A stretch of 64,000 nucleotides of DNA from Mycolicibacterium rhodesiae NBB3 (GCF_000230895.2 NC_016604.1:5084001-5148000); one strand, 5' to 3'. Shown: positions 39,063 through 48,050, counted from the first letter of the stretch. Numbers and translations are program-made. Notes: generated from the letters alone by a model not told the origin.

Positions 39063-39103
39063 ATACCGTTCACGTCCACATGATTTTTGTGGACATACCG
39101 TTC
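39063..39103. promoter_or_regulatory. Candidate LysR operator between divergent eamA-like and lysR-like genes
   Basis: The core is GTCCACA, seven bases, TGTGGAC (39074-39094), a perfect inverted repeat with a T-N11-A type centre common in LysR sites. It is flanked by two identical copies of ATACCGTTC (39063-39071 and 39095-39103). The whole array lies between the start codons of the transporter and the regulator, so the regulator likely controls both from it. Confidence 0.7.
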
Positions 39104-39104
39104 G

Positions 39105-40046
39105 ATGATCATGAACGATTGCGTGGTGGACACCCGCCGGCTTCAACTTCTGCTCTCGCTCTCCCGGCTCGGCTCGATGAGGGCAGTGGCCGATGCGCAT
39201 CGCCTGACGACGTCGACGGTGTCCCAGCAGATCGCCGCGCTGGCAAGGGAAGTCGGTGCGCAATTGATCGAGCCGGACGGTCGCCGGGTTCGGCTCACCC
39301 CGGCAGGCCTGCGACTGGCCGACCATGCGGTCACGATTCTGGCTGCCATCGACAGTGCGCGACTGGACCTCGACCCCGGTGCCGAACCGTCGGGCACAGT
39401 GCGCGTCGGCGGATTCGCCACCGGCATCCGGGTGTCGCTGCTACCGATCGTCGCGGAACTCGCCAAGCAGTATCCCGATGTCCGGCTGAGGATCAGCGAG
39501 TACGAGCCCATCGAGGCCTTCGCGCTGCTCACCGCCGACGATCTGGACCTGGCGCTCACCTACGACTACAACCTGGCGCCCGCCTCCCCGGGTCAGGTGC
39601 TCCAGACCGAGGCGCTGTGGTCCATCACATGGGGACTGGGTGTCCCCGCATCGTTTCCGGACGGACCCGCCGAGATCGCGGCGTACGCACAGCAGAACTG
39701 GATTGTCAACTCGCGCAACACTGCTGACGAAACAGCGGTTCGCACGCTGGCCTCACTCGCTGGATTCGTGCCCCGCATCGCGCACGAGATCGACAGCTTG
39801 GACCTCGTCGAGGATCTGATCGTCGCGGGCTTCGGTGTGGGGCTGCTACCCATCGGCCGACCGACCGGCCGCGGGGTCAAGGTGCTTCCGCTGTCGAAGC
39901 CCGACGCGGTGCTGACGGCATATGCGGTGACACGGCGGGGCAGAGCCGACTGGCCACCGCTGCGGGCAGTCCTGGATCGGATGAGACCGGCTCGCGGTGC
40001 CGGGCTGCCGCGTCCACAGTGGCCCCGTCCGGAGGCCGACTCCTAG
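39105..40046 (+). CDS. LysR-family transcriptional regulator
   Basis: About 313 residues from ATG 39105; ATG 39111 and GTG 39123 or 39126 are possible, and the last two fit the usual LysR start best. The helix-turn-helix is RRLQLLLSLSRLGSMRAVADA, with TTSTVSQQIAALAREVGAQL, then a substrate-binding fold with GTVRVGGFATGIRVSLLP. No ribosome site is seen, which suggests a leaderless message. It probably controls the divergent EamA transporter, sensing the exported compound. Confidence 0.87.
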   Translation: MIMNDCVVDTRRLQLLLSLSRLGSMRAVADAHRLTTSTVSQQIAALAREVGAQLIEPDGRRVRLTPAGLRLADHAVTILAAIDSARLDLDPGAEPSGTVRVGGFATGIRVSLLPIVAELAKQYPDVRLRISEYEPIEAFALLTADDLDLALTYDYNLAPASPGQVLQTEALWSITWGLGVPASFPDGPAEIAAYAQQNWIVNSRNTADETAVRTLASLAGFVPRIAHEIDSLDLVEDLIVAGFGVGLLPIGRPTGRGVKVLPLSKPDAVLTAYAVTRRGRADWPPLRAVLDRMRPARGAGLPRPQWPRPEADS

Positions 40047-40735
40047 TGCACCGCCAGCCACTGTTGCTGCCGGCGCACGAATCGGGCGTCGACGGAAGCG
40101 CCGTGCCCGGGCACGTAGACGGCGTCTGCTCCTCCCGCCGAGAGCAGTTGGTCCAGGGTGGCCGGCCACGCCGTGGTGTCGGACTCGGCATCGATGGAGG
40201 GATCGTTGGACTCCTCGACCAAATCACCACAGAACACCACCGTTCGTTCGGCGCCTTCCACGACGGCGATGAGGTCGTGGTCGGTGTGTCCTCGACCGGG
40301 ATGACCGAGGATGATGACTCGTTCGCCGAGATCGATCACCTCCGAGGTCGTCGGATGCTGCGGCGGGCGCAACGCGGCGATGGCGTCGTCGACCTCACGC
40401 GGATTCGCGCCGTACCGCACCGCGTCTGCGCGCAGGCGTCCGGCCTTCTCCGTCACCGTCGCGGCGACGGCAGGTGCGCAGTACACCGCGGCACCGTCGA
40501 ACGTCGACGCACCGAGTACATGGTCGAAGTGGTGATGTGTCAGCACCACGTGGCTGATCTCGCGACCCGCCAGGTCTTCAGCGTCGGCGCGGACCGCAGA
40601 CGCTTCCGTCCTGGTCGTACCAGTATCGACGAGCAGCGCCCCCGCGCTGCTCCACACCAGTCCGATCGTGACGTCCAGGAAAGGGAGTCGGCACCGGGAG
40701 ATCCCGTCCGCCAAGGGTTCCCACGTGAAGTTCAT
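40043..40735 (-). CDS. Metallo-beta-lactamase-fold hydrolase
   Basis: 230 residues. The zinc motif THHHFDH (about 67-73) is complete, with later ligands in GRGHTDHD and CGDLVEE and the final VPGHGASVD. This fits class B-like or glyoxalase II-like hydrolases, not a specific one. Start ATG 40735 overlaps the stop of the upstream xylulokinase gene by ATGA. The long frame to 40828 is not needed. The end meets the LysR gene tail to tail, overlapping by four bases. Why it is coupled to a pentulose kinase is unclear; it might act on a sugar lactone or ester. Confidence 0.84.
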   Translation of the reverse strand: MNFTWEPLADGISRCRLPFLDVTIGLVWSSAGALLVDTGTTRTEASAVRADAEDLAGREISHVVLTHHHFDHVLGASTFDGAAVYCAPAVAATVTEKAGRLRADAVRYGANPREVDDAIAALRPPQHPTTSEVIDLGERVIILGHPGRGHTDHDLIAVVEGAERTVVFCGDLVEESNDPSIDAESDTTAWPATLDQLLSAGGADAVYVPGHGASVDARFVRRQQQWLAVH

Positions 40736-42126
40736 TGCCCAAGCGTCAACGACTGGGCGGCGCGGTACTGCTCGAGCACCTGCGGTGTGGGGTCCGCTTC
40801 GTAGGTCGACGTGGCCCCAATCGACCACTCCGGTGGTGAATTATCTCGTGACAGCGCCCACGCCGCCTGGCGGGCAGCGCCCAGCGCGACGTACTCCGCG
40901 GGCGCCGGCACATGCACGGGAGCTCCCCACAGTGCGGGGGCGATCGTTCGCACTGCCGCCGACCGCGCTCCCCCACCCACCAGGATGATCCGATTCACGC
41001 TGACGCCGTGCGCGGTGATCCTCTCGATGCAGTAGGCCATCGAACTGATCAAGCCCTCGACGGCCGCACGGGCGATATTGGCGGCGTTGAGATTTCGGAT
41101 GGTCACTCCGTGCAGTGCACCCGCAGCGTCCGGAAGATTCGGTGACCGTTCACCTTCGAAGTACGGCACCATCGTGAGCCCTTCAGCGCCCGCTTGCGCC
41201 GAGATCGCCAACCGGTCGAGCTCGTCGAAGTCGACGTCGAGCAACTTGGCGACGGCGGCGAGCACCGGAGCGCCGTTGAGCGTGCACACAAGCGGCAGCT
41301 GCCGCCCCGTCGCGTCCGCGAACCCCGCGACGATGCCATCGGGGTCGTGCGGGGCCACATCACTGACCGCGCTCACCACACCCGACGTGCCGAGCGAGAC
41401 GATGCAGTCACCCGGCTGCGCTCCGAGCCCGAGTGCCGCCCCTGCGTTGTCCCCCGCCCCCGGTCCGAGGACCGCACCGGTCGATGTTCGTCCCGCCTCT
41501 TGCGACGGGTCCAATACGGTGGGGACTTCGGGTCGCCGTCCCCGCATCGCCAGGTCAAGCACGTCGAGTTGGTAGGTGCCGGTCTCCGCCGAGAAGTAGC
41601 CGGTGCCGCTGGCGTCGCTTCGGTCGGTCCGCAGGTCGGCGATGTCAGTCGAACCGCTGAGGCGCCACGTCAGCCAGTCGTGCGGTAGGCACACCGCCGC
41701 CGTCGCATCGGCATGCGCGGGCTCGTGATCGGCGAGCCATCGCAACTTGGCCGCCGTGATCGCCGCGACCGGCACCACGCCGACGCGCTTCGCCCACTCC
41801 CGCGCACCCAACTCGGCAACCAACGCATCTGCGGCCGCACTCGATCGAGTGTCGTTCCACAACAACGCCTCTCGCACCACTTCGCCCGCGCTGTCCAGAC
41901 ACACCATGCCGTGCTGCTGCGCGCCGACGGACACCGCCGCCACCTCGTCGAGGCCCCCTGCGTTCTTCAGCGTGGTCTGCAGCGCCGACCACCACTGGTC
42001 TGGCTCGATCTCGGTGCCGGCCGGGTGCGGGGAGGCTGCCGAGCGCACAACCTCTCCGGTGTCCGCATCGCAGATGAGGACCTTGCAGGACTGGGTGGAT
42101 GAGTCGATGCCCGCGACGAGGACCAC
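40732..42126 (-). CDS. xylB: Xylulokinase (FGGY family)
   Basis: About 464 residues from GTG 42126. The start VVLVAGIDSSTQSCKV carries the FGGY phosphate motif, followed by VSVGAQQHGMVCLDSAG, ALLWNDTRS, LPHDWLTWRLSG and TDRSDASGTGYF, which are typical of D-xylulose kinases. Near residue 400, VNRIILVGGGARSAAVR binds ATP. The enzyme phosphorylates xylulose so it can enter the pentose phosphate path. No xylose isomerase or transporter gene is nearby, so the substrate may come from elsewhere or be another pentulose. It is coupled to the metallo-hydrolase gene downstream. Confidence 0.88.
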   Translation of the reverse strand: MVLVAGIDSSTQSCKVLICDADTGEVVRSAASPHPAGTEIEPDQWWSALQTTLKNAGGLDEVAAVSVGAQQHGMVCLDSAGEVVREALLWNDTRSSAAADALVAELGAREWAKRVGVVPVAAITAAKLRWLADHEPAHADATAAVCLPHDWLTWRLSGSTDIADLRTDRSDASGTGYFSAETGTYQLDVLDLAMRGRRPEVPTVLDPSQEAGRTSTGAVLGPGAGDNAGAALGLGAQPGDCIVSLGTSGVVSAVSDVAPHDPDGIVAGFADATGRQLPLVCTLNGAPVLAAVAKLLDVDFDELDRLAISAQAGAEGLTMVPYFEGERSPNLPDAAGALHGVTIRNLNAANIARAAVEGLISSMAYCIERITAHGVSVNRIILVGGGARSAAVRTIAPALWGAPVHVPAPAEYVALGAARQAAWALSRDNSPPEWSIGATSTYEADPTPQVLEQYRAAQSLTLGQ

Positions 42127-42172
42127 GAAGCCGACGCTACGCCGAGGAGTTCGCTGTGCGCAGGAGGTGGCG

Positions 42173-42694
42173 GTGGGACAATGGAGCGTGGCCAGCGAAC
42201 AGTGCGAGCCTGCCGGAAGTTGGGACGAGGATCGCAACGAGACGGAAGCTCAACGGTTGGACCGTAACTGGTCGAGTCTGCTGCAGGAGTTGCGCGTCGC
42301 CCAGACAGGGGTTCAGCTGCTGACCGGATTCCTGCTCATCCTTCCGTTCCAACCGCGCTTCGCCGGCCTGGACTTCGTGATGCGGATGGTCTACCTCGTC
42401 ACGGTGGGTTGCTCGCTCGGCGCCACGGTGCTGTTGGTCGCGCCGGTGAGTATGCATCGGGTGCTGTTTCGGCGGCACCGGCTCGAGACGCTGGTGGCTG
42501 TCTCCCATCGTTACGCCGTCGTCGGGATCATGTTGCTGGGCACCGCGCTGTCCGGGGTCGCCGTCGTCATCTTCGACAGCGTCATAGGCAGGGCCGGCGC
42601 GTGGATCGCGGGCGGATGCACGCTGGTGGCGCTGATCGCGTTCTGGTACGCGTTGCCGCTGCGTGATCGTCATTGGCGCGACACGACGTACTGA
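42173..42694 (+). CDS. DUF6328-type membrane protein
   Basis: About 173 residues from GTG 42173, chosen for AGGAGG 5 bases upstream; GTG 42188 is an alternative. Residues 24-45 carry RLDRNWSSLLQELRVAQTGV, followed by four hydrophobic helices (LLTGFLLILPFQPRF, VYLVTVGCSLGATVLLVAP, VGIMLLGTALSGVAVVIF, WIAGGCTLVALIAFWYALP) and a basic loop with HRVLFRRHRLETLV. This fits the DUF6328 family of small actinobacterial membrane proteins of unknown role. It is divergent from xylB, and the sequence to its left in the same frame is antisense to it. Confidence 0.72.
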   Translation: MGQWSVASEQCEPAGSWDEDRNETEAQRLDRNWSSLLQELRVAQTGVQLLTGFLLILPFQPRFAGLDFVMRMVYLVTVGCSLGATVLLVAPVSMHRVLFRRHRLETLVAVSHRYAVVGIMLLGTALSGVAVVIFDSVIGRAGAWIAGGCTLVALIAFWYALPLRDRHWRDTTY

Positions 42695-42730
42695 AGTTTG
42701 TGACACCGCTGGCCGGGGAACTCCCCGCCC

Positions 42731-43687
42731 ATGTTGATCCGACGTGTTGCCCGTCCGATGCTGTCAGCGGCCTTCATTGCCCGCGGCGTGGATGCCCTGC
42801 GTGCCCCCAAACCCGCCGCCGATGCGGCCCGGCCCACCCTCGAGGGGCTCAGTAAGCTGCCCGATCCGGTCGGCACCAACATTCCTTCCAATGCCGAGAC
42901 CGTCGCCCGTATCAACGCGGGTGTTCAGATCGGCGGGGGTCTACTGCTTGCGACCGGCAAGCTGCCGCGTCTGGCATCGGCAGCGCTCGCCCTGAGCGTG
43001 GTGCCGGGCAGCCTTGGTGCACATGCCTTCTGGAGTGAATCGGATCCGCAACAAAAGGCCGAGGAGCGTCGCGCCTTCCTGACGGACATCAGCCTCATCG
43101 GTGGGCTCATCATCGCCGCGGTGGACACCGAGGGCAAACCGTCGCTGGGATGGCGGGGTCGCCGTGCCGCGCACAAGGTCTCCGAGGCGGTCAGTGCGGC
43201 GCTACCGGTGGGTGCAGCGACAGGCGGAGCGCTGGCTGACAGTGAGCTTGCCGAGAAGGTCGGTCACGGACTGCACGCCGGCGCAGAGCGCGGGCGGGAA
43301 TTCGCGAACGTCGCCCGTGAGCGGGCCCCTGAACTGGCGGAACTGGCGCGTAAGCGCGGCGCTGAGATCGCCGACGTCGCGCGCGAACGGGGACCCGAGC
43401 TGGCAGGACTGGCGCGCAGGACCGGTGCCGAGATCGCCGACGTCGCGCGCGAACGGGGACCCGGGCTGGCAGAACTGGCACGCAAACGTGGGGTCGAAAT
43501 CGTCGATGTGACCCGGGATCGCGGATGGGAATGGGCGGACGCGGCTCGCGAGCGTGCGCCCGAGTTGGCCGAGACCGCACGCAATCGCGCGGCAGATCTC
43601 GCCGATACGGCGCGTACCAAAGGGCGTGAGCAGGTCAAGCAGACGCGCAAACAACTCAAGCAGGAACGCAAGCGTCTGAGTTCATGA
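42731..43687 (+). CDS. DoxX-like membrane protein with C-terminal 11-residue repeat helix
   Basis: 318 residues. The first 140 or so read like a DoxX-type membrane domain (VARPMLSAAFIARGVDAL, VQIGGGLLLATGKLPRL, ISLIGGLIIAAVD). From about residue 185 to the end is a long, charged, amphipathic helix made of 11-residue units, for example ARERAPELAEL / ARKRGAEIADV / ARERGPELAGL. The last two units are very basic (TRKQLKQERKRLSS). Hendecad repeats give right-handed coiled coils or helices that lie on lipid surfaces, as in LEA and apolipoproteins. The tail would be cytoplasmic if the DoxX part keeps its usual topology. Function unknown. Confidence 0.75.
   Translation: MLIRRVARPMLSAAFIARGVDALRAPKPAADAARPTLEGLSKLPDPVGTNIPSNAETVARINAGVQIGGGLLLATGKLPRLASAALALSVVPGSLGAHAFWSESDPQQKAEERRAFLTDISLIGGLIIAAVDTEGKPSLGWRGRRAAHKVSEAVSAALPVGAATGGALADSELAEKVGHGLHAGAERGREFANVARERAPELAELARKRGAEIADVARERGPELAGLARRTGAEIADVARERGPGLAELARKRGVEIVDVTRDRGWEWADAARERAPELAETARNRAADLADTARTKGREQVKQTRKQLKQERKRLSS
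43364..43462 (+). repeat. Tandem DNA repeat of 66 bp inside the DoxX-like gene
   Basis: An identical 33-base stretch beginning GAGATCGCCGACGTCGCGCG occurs at 43364-43396 and 43430-43462, exactly 66 bases (22 codons, two 11-residue units) apart. It suggests recent growth or repeat-driven exchange of the helix tail. Confidence 0.9.
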
Positions 43688-43794
43688 TCACGGCGCGCTG
43701 AACACGCTCCTGACGCCGGGCTGGGCGGTAGATTGGCTCCACCATCCCCACGGCCGGTATTCGCCTGCCGCACTGCGGACGCGAGGAGCGCGAC

Positions 43795-44265
43795 ATGACG
43801 AACCCCCAATATGGTGAACAGGCCGCCTATCCCCCAGTTGGCGGGCAGCAGCCTGGCGGACTGCTCGTGCGCTGGCTAGCCCGCATCATCGACGGCATTC
43901 TCGTCGCGATCGTCAGCTATGCCCTGATCTTCGCGACCGACACATTGTCGAACTACTGGGTGACCGGTCTGTTCACCGGCGTGCTGACGTTCGTGTACTT
44001 CCTGGCCTTCGAGCAGTTGATGGGATCGACACCGGGCAAGAAGCTGCTGGGCCTGAGCGTGCGCGGACCCGCCGGTGCGCCCAAGCCGACGGTCGCTCAG
44101 TCGGCGGTGCGCAACTCGTGGACGCTGCTACCCATCATTCCGTTCATCGGCGGGCTGCTCGGCGTCGTCGCGATCATCGTCATCGCAGTGACCATCAATG
44201 GCAGCCCGACCAAGCAGGGCAAGCACGACGAGCTCGCCGGCGGCACTCAGGTCGTCAAGGGCTGA
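43795..44265 (+). CDS. RDD-family membrane protein
   Basis: 156 residues, ATG with GAGGAG 7 bases upstream. A Pro/Gly-rich start is followed by LLVRWLARIIDGILVAIVSY (the family name comes from Arg-Asp-Asp; here ARIIDG), a helix near 55-75 with TFVYFLAFEQLMGSTPGKKLLGLSV, and a last helix near 120-140. These are RDD features; the family is linked to ion or proton exchange in a few cases. Function here is unknown. Confidence 0.8.
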   Translation: MTNPQYGEQAAYPPVGGQQPGGLLVRWLARIIDGILVAIVSYALIFATDTLSNYWVTGLFTGVLTFVYFLAFEQLMGSTPGKKLLGLSVRGPAGAPKPTVAQSAVRNSWTLLPIIPFIGGLLGVVAIIVIAVTINGSPTKQGKHDELAGGTQVVKG

Positions 44266-44277
44266 TGCAGCGCGGGG

Positions 44278-45741
44278 TCATATGAAGATTCCGAGCAGCA
44301 GCACCAGCACCAGCCCGACCACTGACAGCACCGTCTCCATCATCGACCACGACTTGATGGTCTGACCGACGCTCATTCCGAAATACTCCTTGACCAACCA
44401 GAATCCGGCGTCGTTCACGTGGGAGAAGAAGAGCGATCCCGCGCCGACCGCAAGCACGATCAGTGACACCTCGCCGGTGCTCATACCTTCGACGAGTCCG
44501 AGCATCAACGACGACGCGGTGATGGTGGCGACGGTCGCCGAACCCGTAGCGAGCCGGATCAATACGGCGAGCACCCAGGCGAGCAGAATGGTCGAGACGC
44601 CGGTGGTCTTCGCCCAGTCGGCGAGCATGGTGCCGATGCCGGTGTCGACGAGCACCTGCTTGAAACCGCCACCGGCGGCGACGATGAGGATGATGCCGGC
44701 CACCGGTGGAAGCGATGACTCGATGCACTTGACGATCTGATCGCGCGCCATCGCCGCACCACGTCCCAGGGTGAAGATGCCCACGATGACCGCGATCAGC
44801 AGCGCCACCAGCGGACGTCCCAGGATGTCGAACGTCTGGCGCACGGGATTGGCCTCGTCGTCGATGAAGATGTCGACCAGCGCCTTGCCCATCATCAGCG
44901 CGACGGGCAGCAGCACCGAGAACATCGTCATGCCGAAGCTCGGGCGCTGCCGCGTCGCTGTCTTGACGGTGGTTGCCGTATCACCCTCGACCGAAGCCTG
45001 GGACGTCGCACCAGCCCTGTCATGGGAGAAGTCGTCGGCGTCGAAGCGGTCCGGCACATCGAGAACCACCCACTTACCCGCCAGGCGTCCGAACAGAGGG
45101 CCGGCGACGATGATCGTCGGAATGGCAACGGCCACACCCAAGGCCAGCGTGATGCCGAGGTCGGCTCCGAGCAGGTCGATCGCCGTCAGCGGCCCGGGGT
45201 GCGGCGGCACCAGTCCGTGCATGGCCGAAAGGCCCGCCAGCGCGGGAATTCCGACCGTGATCAGCGACAGCTGGGATCGCTTGGCGACGAGGTAGATGAC
45301 CGGCATCAAGAGCACAAGACCGATCTCGAAGAACATCGGCAGCCCGATGATCGCGCCCACCAGCGCCATGGCCCATGGCAACGCGCGTGGTGACGCATGT
45401 CCGACGATCGTGTCGACGATCTCGTCGGCTCCACCGGAATCGGCGAGCAGTTTGGCGAACATCGCACCCAACGCGATCAGAATGCCCACACCCGCTGCCG
45501 TGGTGCCGAATCCGTCGGCGAAGGAGTCGAACACATCCGCGAGGTTGTTCCACCCCTGTGCGACGATACCGACGGTGATCGCGCCGAAGATCAGCGCGAG
45601 AAACGGGTGCAGTTTCGCCACGGTGATCAACACGACGATGATCGCGATGCCTGCGAGCGCAGCGACAATCAATTGCCAACCGGCCGCGACGGGTTCGGCC
45701 AACTCGGTGTCGGCAGCCAGGATGGTGATGGCGTTGTTCAT
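44278..45741 (-). CDS. Gluconate:proton symporter (GntP family)
   Basis: 487 residues with about 12-14 helices. The family is seen in GLPMFFEIGLVLLMPVIYLV, MHGLVPPHPGPLTA and NDAGFWLVKEYFGMSVGQTIKSW. It should import gluconate with protons. The start ATG overlaps the stop of the kinase gene by ATGA (45738-45741), so uptake and phosphorylation are made together. Confidence 0.92.
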   Translation of the reverse strand: MNNAITILAADTELAEPVAAGWQLIVAALAGIAIIVVLITVAKLHPFLALIFGAITVGIVAQGWNNLADVFDSFADGFGTTAAGVGILIALGAMFAKLLADSGGADEIVDTIVGHASPRALPWAMALVGAIIGLPMFFEIGLVLLMPVIYLVAKRSQLSLITVGIPALAGLSAMHGLVPPHPGPLTAIDLLGADLGITLALGVAVAIPTIIVAGPLFGRLAGKWVVLDVPDRFDADDFSHDRAGATSQASVEGDTATTVKTATRQRPSFGMTMFSVLLPVALMMGKALVDIFIDDEANPVRQTFDILGRPLVALLIAVIVGIFTLGRGAAMARDQIVKCIESSLPPVAGIILIVAAGGGFKQVLVDTGIGTMLADWAKTTGVSTILLAWVLAVLIRLATGSATVATITASSLMLGLVEGMSTGEVSLIVLAVGAGSLFFSHVNDAGFWLVKEYFGMSVGQTIKSWSMMETVLSVVGLVLVLLLGIFI

Positions 45742-46256
45742 CGGTTCTCCTGTTCGGTGACGCGCGTATCGGTTTGGGAGACATAGTTTTCGACGATCGA
45801 ATCGATGCTCTGATCGACATCGATGGTTGTACCGTGCTCGTCATCGGCGAGCGGTTCGAGCGTGTCGAACTGCGAAGCCAACAGCGACGCGGGCATGAAA
45901 TGACCCGGACGGCTGGCCTGACGTTTGGCGATCACTTCTGGCGTGCCACTGAGATGGAGGAACTCGACATCGGGGCAGTGGCGCCGCAGTTGGTCGCGGT
46001 ACTTGCGCTTGAGAGCCGAGCAACTCATCACTCCGCCGGAGTCGCAGCGCTGCGCCAGCCACTCCCCGATCGATTCCAACCATGGATAGCGGTCGTCATC
46101 GTCGAGCGGCTCGCCGGCCGTCATCTTGGCGATGTTCGCAGGCGGATGGAAGTCATCGGCGTCGGCGAAGGGTACTCGAAGGCGCTGGGCCAGTGCGGCG
46201 CCGACGGTTGACTTACCAGAACCCGAGACGCCCATTGCGACTATCGGTGACGCCAT
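45738..46256 (-). CDS. Gluconokinase
   Basis: 172 residues from ATG 46256 (GTG 46265 adds three). Walker A GVSGSGKST, then PFADADDFHPPANIAKM and ALKRKYRDQLR, are clear features of the small GntK/IdnK family. The enzyme makes 6-phosphogluconate from gluconate and ATP. It is the first gene of the gluconate operon, divergent from the GntR regulator. Confidence 0.93.
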   Translation of the reverse strand: MASPIVAMGVSGSGKSTVGAALAQRLRVPFADADDFHPPANIAKMTAGEPLDDDDRYPWLESIGEWLAQRCDSGGVMSCSALKRKYRDQLRRHCPDVEFLHLSGTPEVIAKRQASRPGHFMPASLLASQFDTLEPLADDEHGTTIDVDQSIDSIVENYVSQTDTRVTEQENR

Positions 46257-46379
46257 CTTCTCCACCTACCCGGTTGTGCTTGGCGTCACACAGCATGCCT
46301 CAATAAGCATACGATTGCAACTAGATCCCGAAATAGTATGTCTTTAGTAAAGCCAGCAAAGCTATGACAAGATGTATGA
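46257..46379. promoter_or_regulatory. Divergent promoter region of gluconate operon and GntR regulator
   Basis: This 123-base AT-richer stretch separates the kinase start and the regulator GTG. On the minus strand TATGCT and TACTAT are -10-like. GCATAC (left) and GTATGT (right) form an imperfect inverted pair about 23 bases apart and could be a repressor site. On the plus strand CAAGAT, 7 bases before GTG 46380, suggests a leaderless message. Confidence 0.45.
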
Positions 46380-47102
46380 GTGGCGTCACAACCAAACGTC
46401 GGAGCTCTGCACGGCAGTTTGCTCGCGGCGCTTGGTGCCGCCATCGTGTCCGGTCAGTACCCCGAGGGTCAGGTCATCACCCTCGACGGGGTCAGCGCCC
46501 ATCACAAGGTGTCGCGCAGCGTCGTCCGCGAGGCCGTGCGCGTGCTGGAGTCGATGGGCATGGTCGAGACCCGGCGCCGGGTCGGCATCACTGTCCAACC
46601 GGCGCACAAGTGGAATGTGTTCGACCCCAGACTGATTCGCTGGCGACTCGAATCAGGAGACAGAACCGCGCAGCTGCTGTCGTTGTCGGAGTTACGACGG
46701 GGTTTCGAACCTGCTGCGGCGGCCCTGGCGGCGAGGCGAGCCGATCCCCATCAGTGCCGGATCATGGCGGCCGCCGTATCGGACATGGTGGTGCACGGAC
46801 GTTCCGGAGACTTGGACGCATACCTGTTGGCCGACAAAATTTTTCACCAGACCATGCTCGAAGCCAGCGGCAACGAGATGTTCCGCGCCCTCAACGGTGT
46901 GGTCGCCGAGGTGCTCGCAGGCCGCACCCACCACGGGATGATGCCCGACACCCCCAACCCCGCGGCCATCGAGTTGCACGACGAGGTCGCGCGCGCCATC
47001 AGAATGCGCGACGAGGCCGCGGCCGAACAAGCGATGCGTGCCATCATCGACGAAGCGGCCTCCGCAGTGACCGAGGAGTTCGCGCCGTCAGATCAGCTGT
47101 AG
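46380..47102 (+). CDS. GntR/FadR-type regulator, probably of gluconate genes
   Basis: 240 residues, GTG start. The winged helix spans about residues 10-75 (LGAAIVSGQYPEGQVI, VSRSVVREAVRVLESMGMVE), followed by the FCD ligand domain with FHQTMLEASGNEMFRAL and LHDEVARAIRMRD. FCD domains bind a metal through Asp and His and sense sugar acids such as gluconate. It lies divergent from the gluconate kinase/permease pair and is the likely repressor. Confidence 0.87.
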   Translation: MASQPNVGALHGSLLAALGAAIVSGQYPEGQVITLDGVSAHHKVSRSVVREAVRVLESMGMVETRRRVGITVQPAHKWNVFDPRLIRWRLESGDRTAQLLSLSELRRGFEPAAAALAARRADPHQCRIMAAAVSDMVVHGRSGDLDAYLLADKIFHQTMLEASGNEMFRALNGVVAEVLAGRTHHGMMPDTPNPAAIELHDEVARAIRMRDEAAAEQAMRAIIDEAASAVTEEFAPSDQL

Positions 47103-47120
47103 TGGAAGGCGACTGCGATC

Positions 47121-48011
47121 GTGGACAGGCACCCAAAGCTCGCACGACGTTTCTTCGATCGTCTCGAACCGGTGCATGCGGTGACTTACTTCGCTCCCGA
47201 GGCCCGCGCGGCTCTGGACGGGCTGGGGTTCCGTGGTTTCTGGATGGGCTACTTCGCCGCGCGGTCGGCGCCCTTCGGTGTGGTACCGACGCAAGTGGTG
47301 ACCGCGACGTTCTACAACTTCGCCCCGCACCGCGTCGCGAAGGCATTGCCGGCCGCGTGGGACATCGCATCGCCGGCCGATGCTCTGCGAGTCCGCGAGC
47401 AGTCGGCGGTCGAGGCGCTGCGCCGTTACGGAGTGGGTGCTGACGACGACGTCGCGATTGCCGCCGACCTCGCCGCCAAAGCCGCTCGGAGTGCGGCCTT
47501 GGACGGCCGACCGCTGTTCGCGGCCAACCTCGCGCTGCGGTGGCCGGACGAACCGGTGGCGAAGCTGTGGCACGCCGTGACGCTGCTGCGCGAGCAACGC
47601 GGCGACGGACATGTCGCGGTGTTGACCTCGCTGGGGATCTCCGGCCGCGAGTCCAACGTCCTGCACGCGGCGGCCGGCAAGGTGCCCAAGGAGTTCATCA
47701 TGCGCAGCCGCGACTATGACGACGACCAATGGGCCATCTACCGGGACCGGCTCATCGGTCGGGGTCTGCTCGACAAGCACGACGCACTCACCGCAGCCGG
47801 TCACGACCTCAAACAGCGCATCGAGAACACGACCGATGCTCTCGCGCTGGGGGCTCTCGACGCACTCGACGACGATGAGGTGGAGACGCTGTTCCGCAGC
47901 CTCACACCGATCACCCGAAAGGTGGTGTCCGCCGGGGATGTTCCCGCGGCGACGCCGATGGGGCTGAGCCGAGACGACCTGGACGACGACAGCGCCGGAT
48001 TAGCAGGCTGA
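47121..48011 (+). CDS. SCO6745-type hypothetical protein
   Basis: 296 residues, GTG start. The N-terminal part LARRFFDRLEPVHAVTYFAPEA and WMGYFAARSAPFG and a C-terminal segment like a winged helix (VTLLREQRGDGHVAVLTSLG, GISGRESNVLHAAAG) fit the SCO6745 family of actinobacterial proteins of unknown function. The C-terminal part resembles MarR-like helices but without a sure recognition helix. It starts 18 bases after the GntR gene and is probably cotranscribed with it. Confidence 0.72.
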   Translation: MDRHPKLARRFFDRLEPVHAVTYFAPEARAALDGLGFRGFWMGYFAARSAPFGVVPTQVVTATFYNFAPHRVAKALPAAWDIASPADALRVREQSAVEALRRYGVGADDDVAIAADLAAKAARSAALDGRPLFAANLALRWPDEPVAKLWHAVTLLREQRGDGHVAVLTSLGISGRESNVLHAAAGKVPKEFIMRSRDYDDDQWAIYRDRLIGRGLLDKHDALTAAGHDLKQRIENTTDALALGALDALDDDEVETLFRSLTPITRKVVSAGDVPAATPMGLSRDDLDDDSAGLAG

Positions 48012-48050
48012 GCTTTTCTCGCGACCGTGCGTGTTTGCGGCCGACACGCC

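Noticed and set aside
43364..43462. CRISPR-like repeats
   Set aside because: Only two full 33-base copies, in frame in a coding helix with 11-residue period; no spacer array or cas genes.
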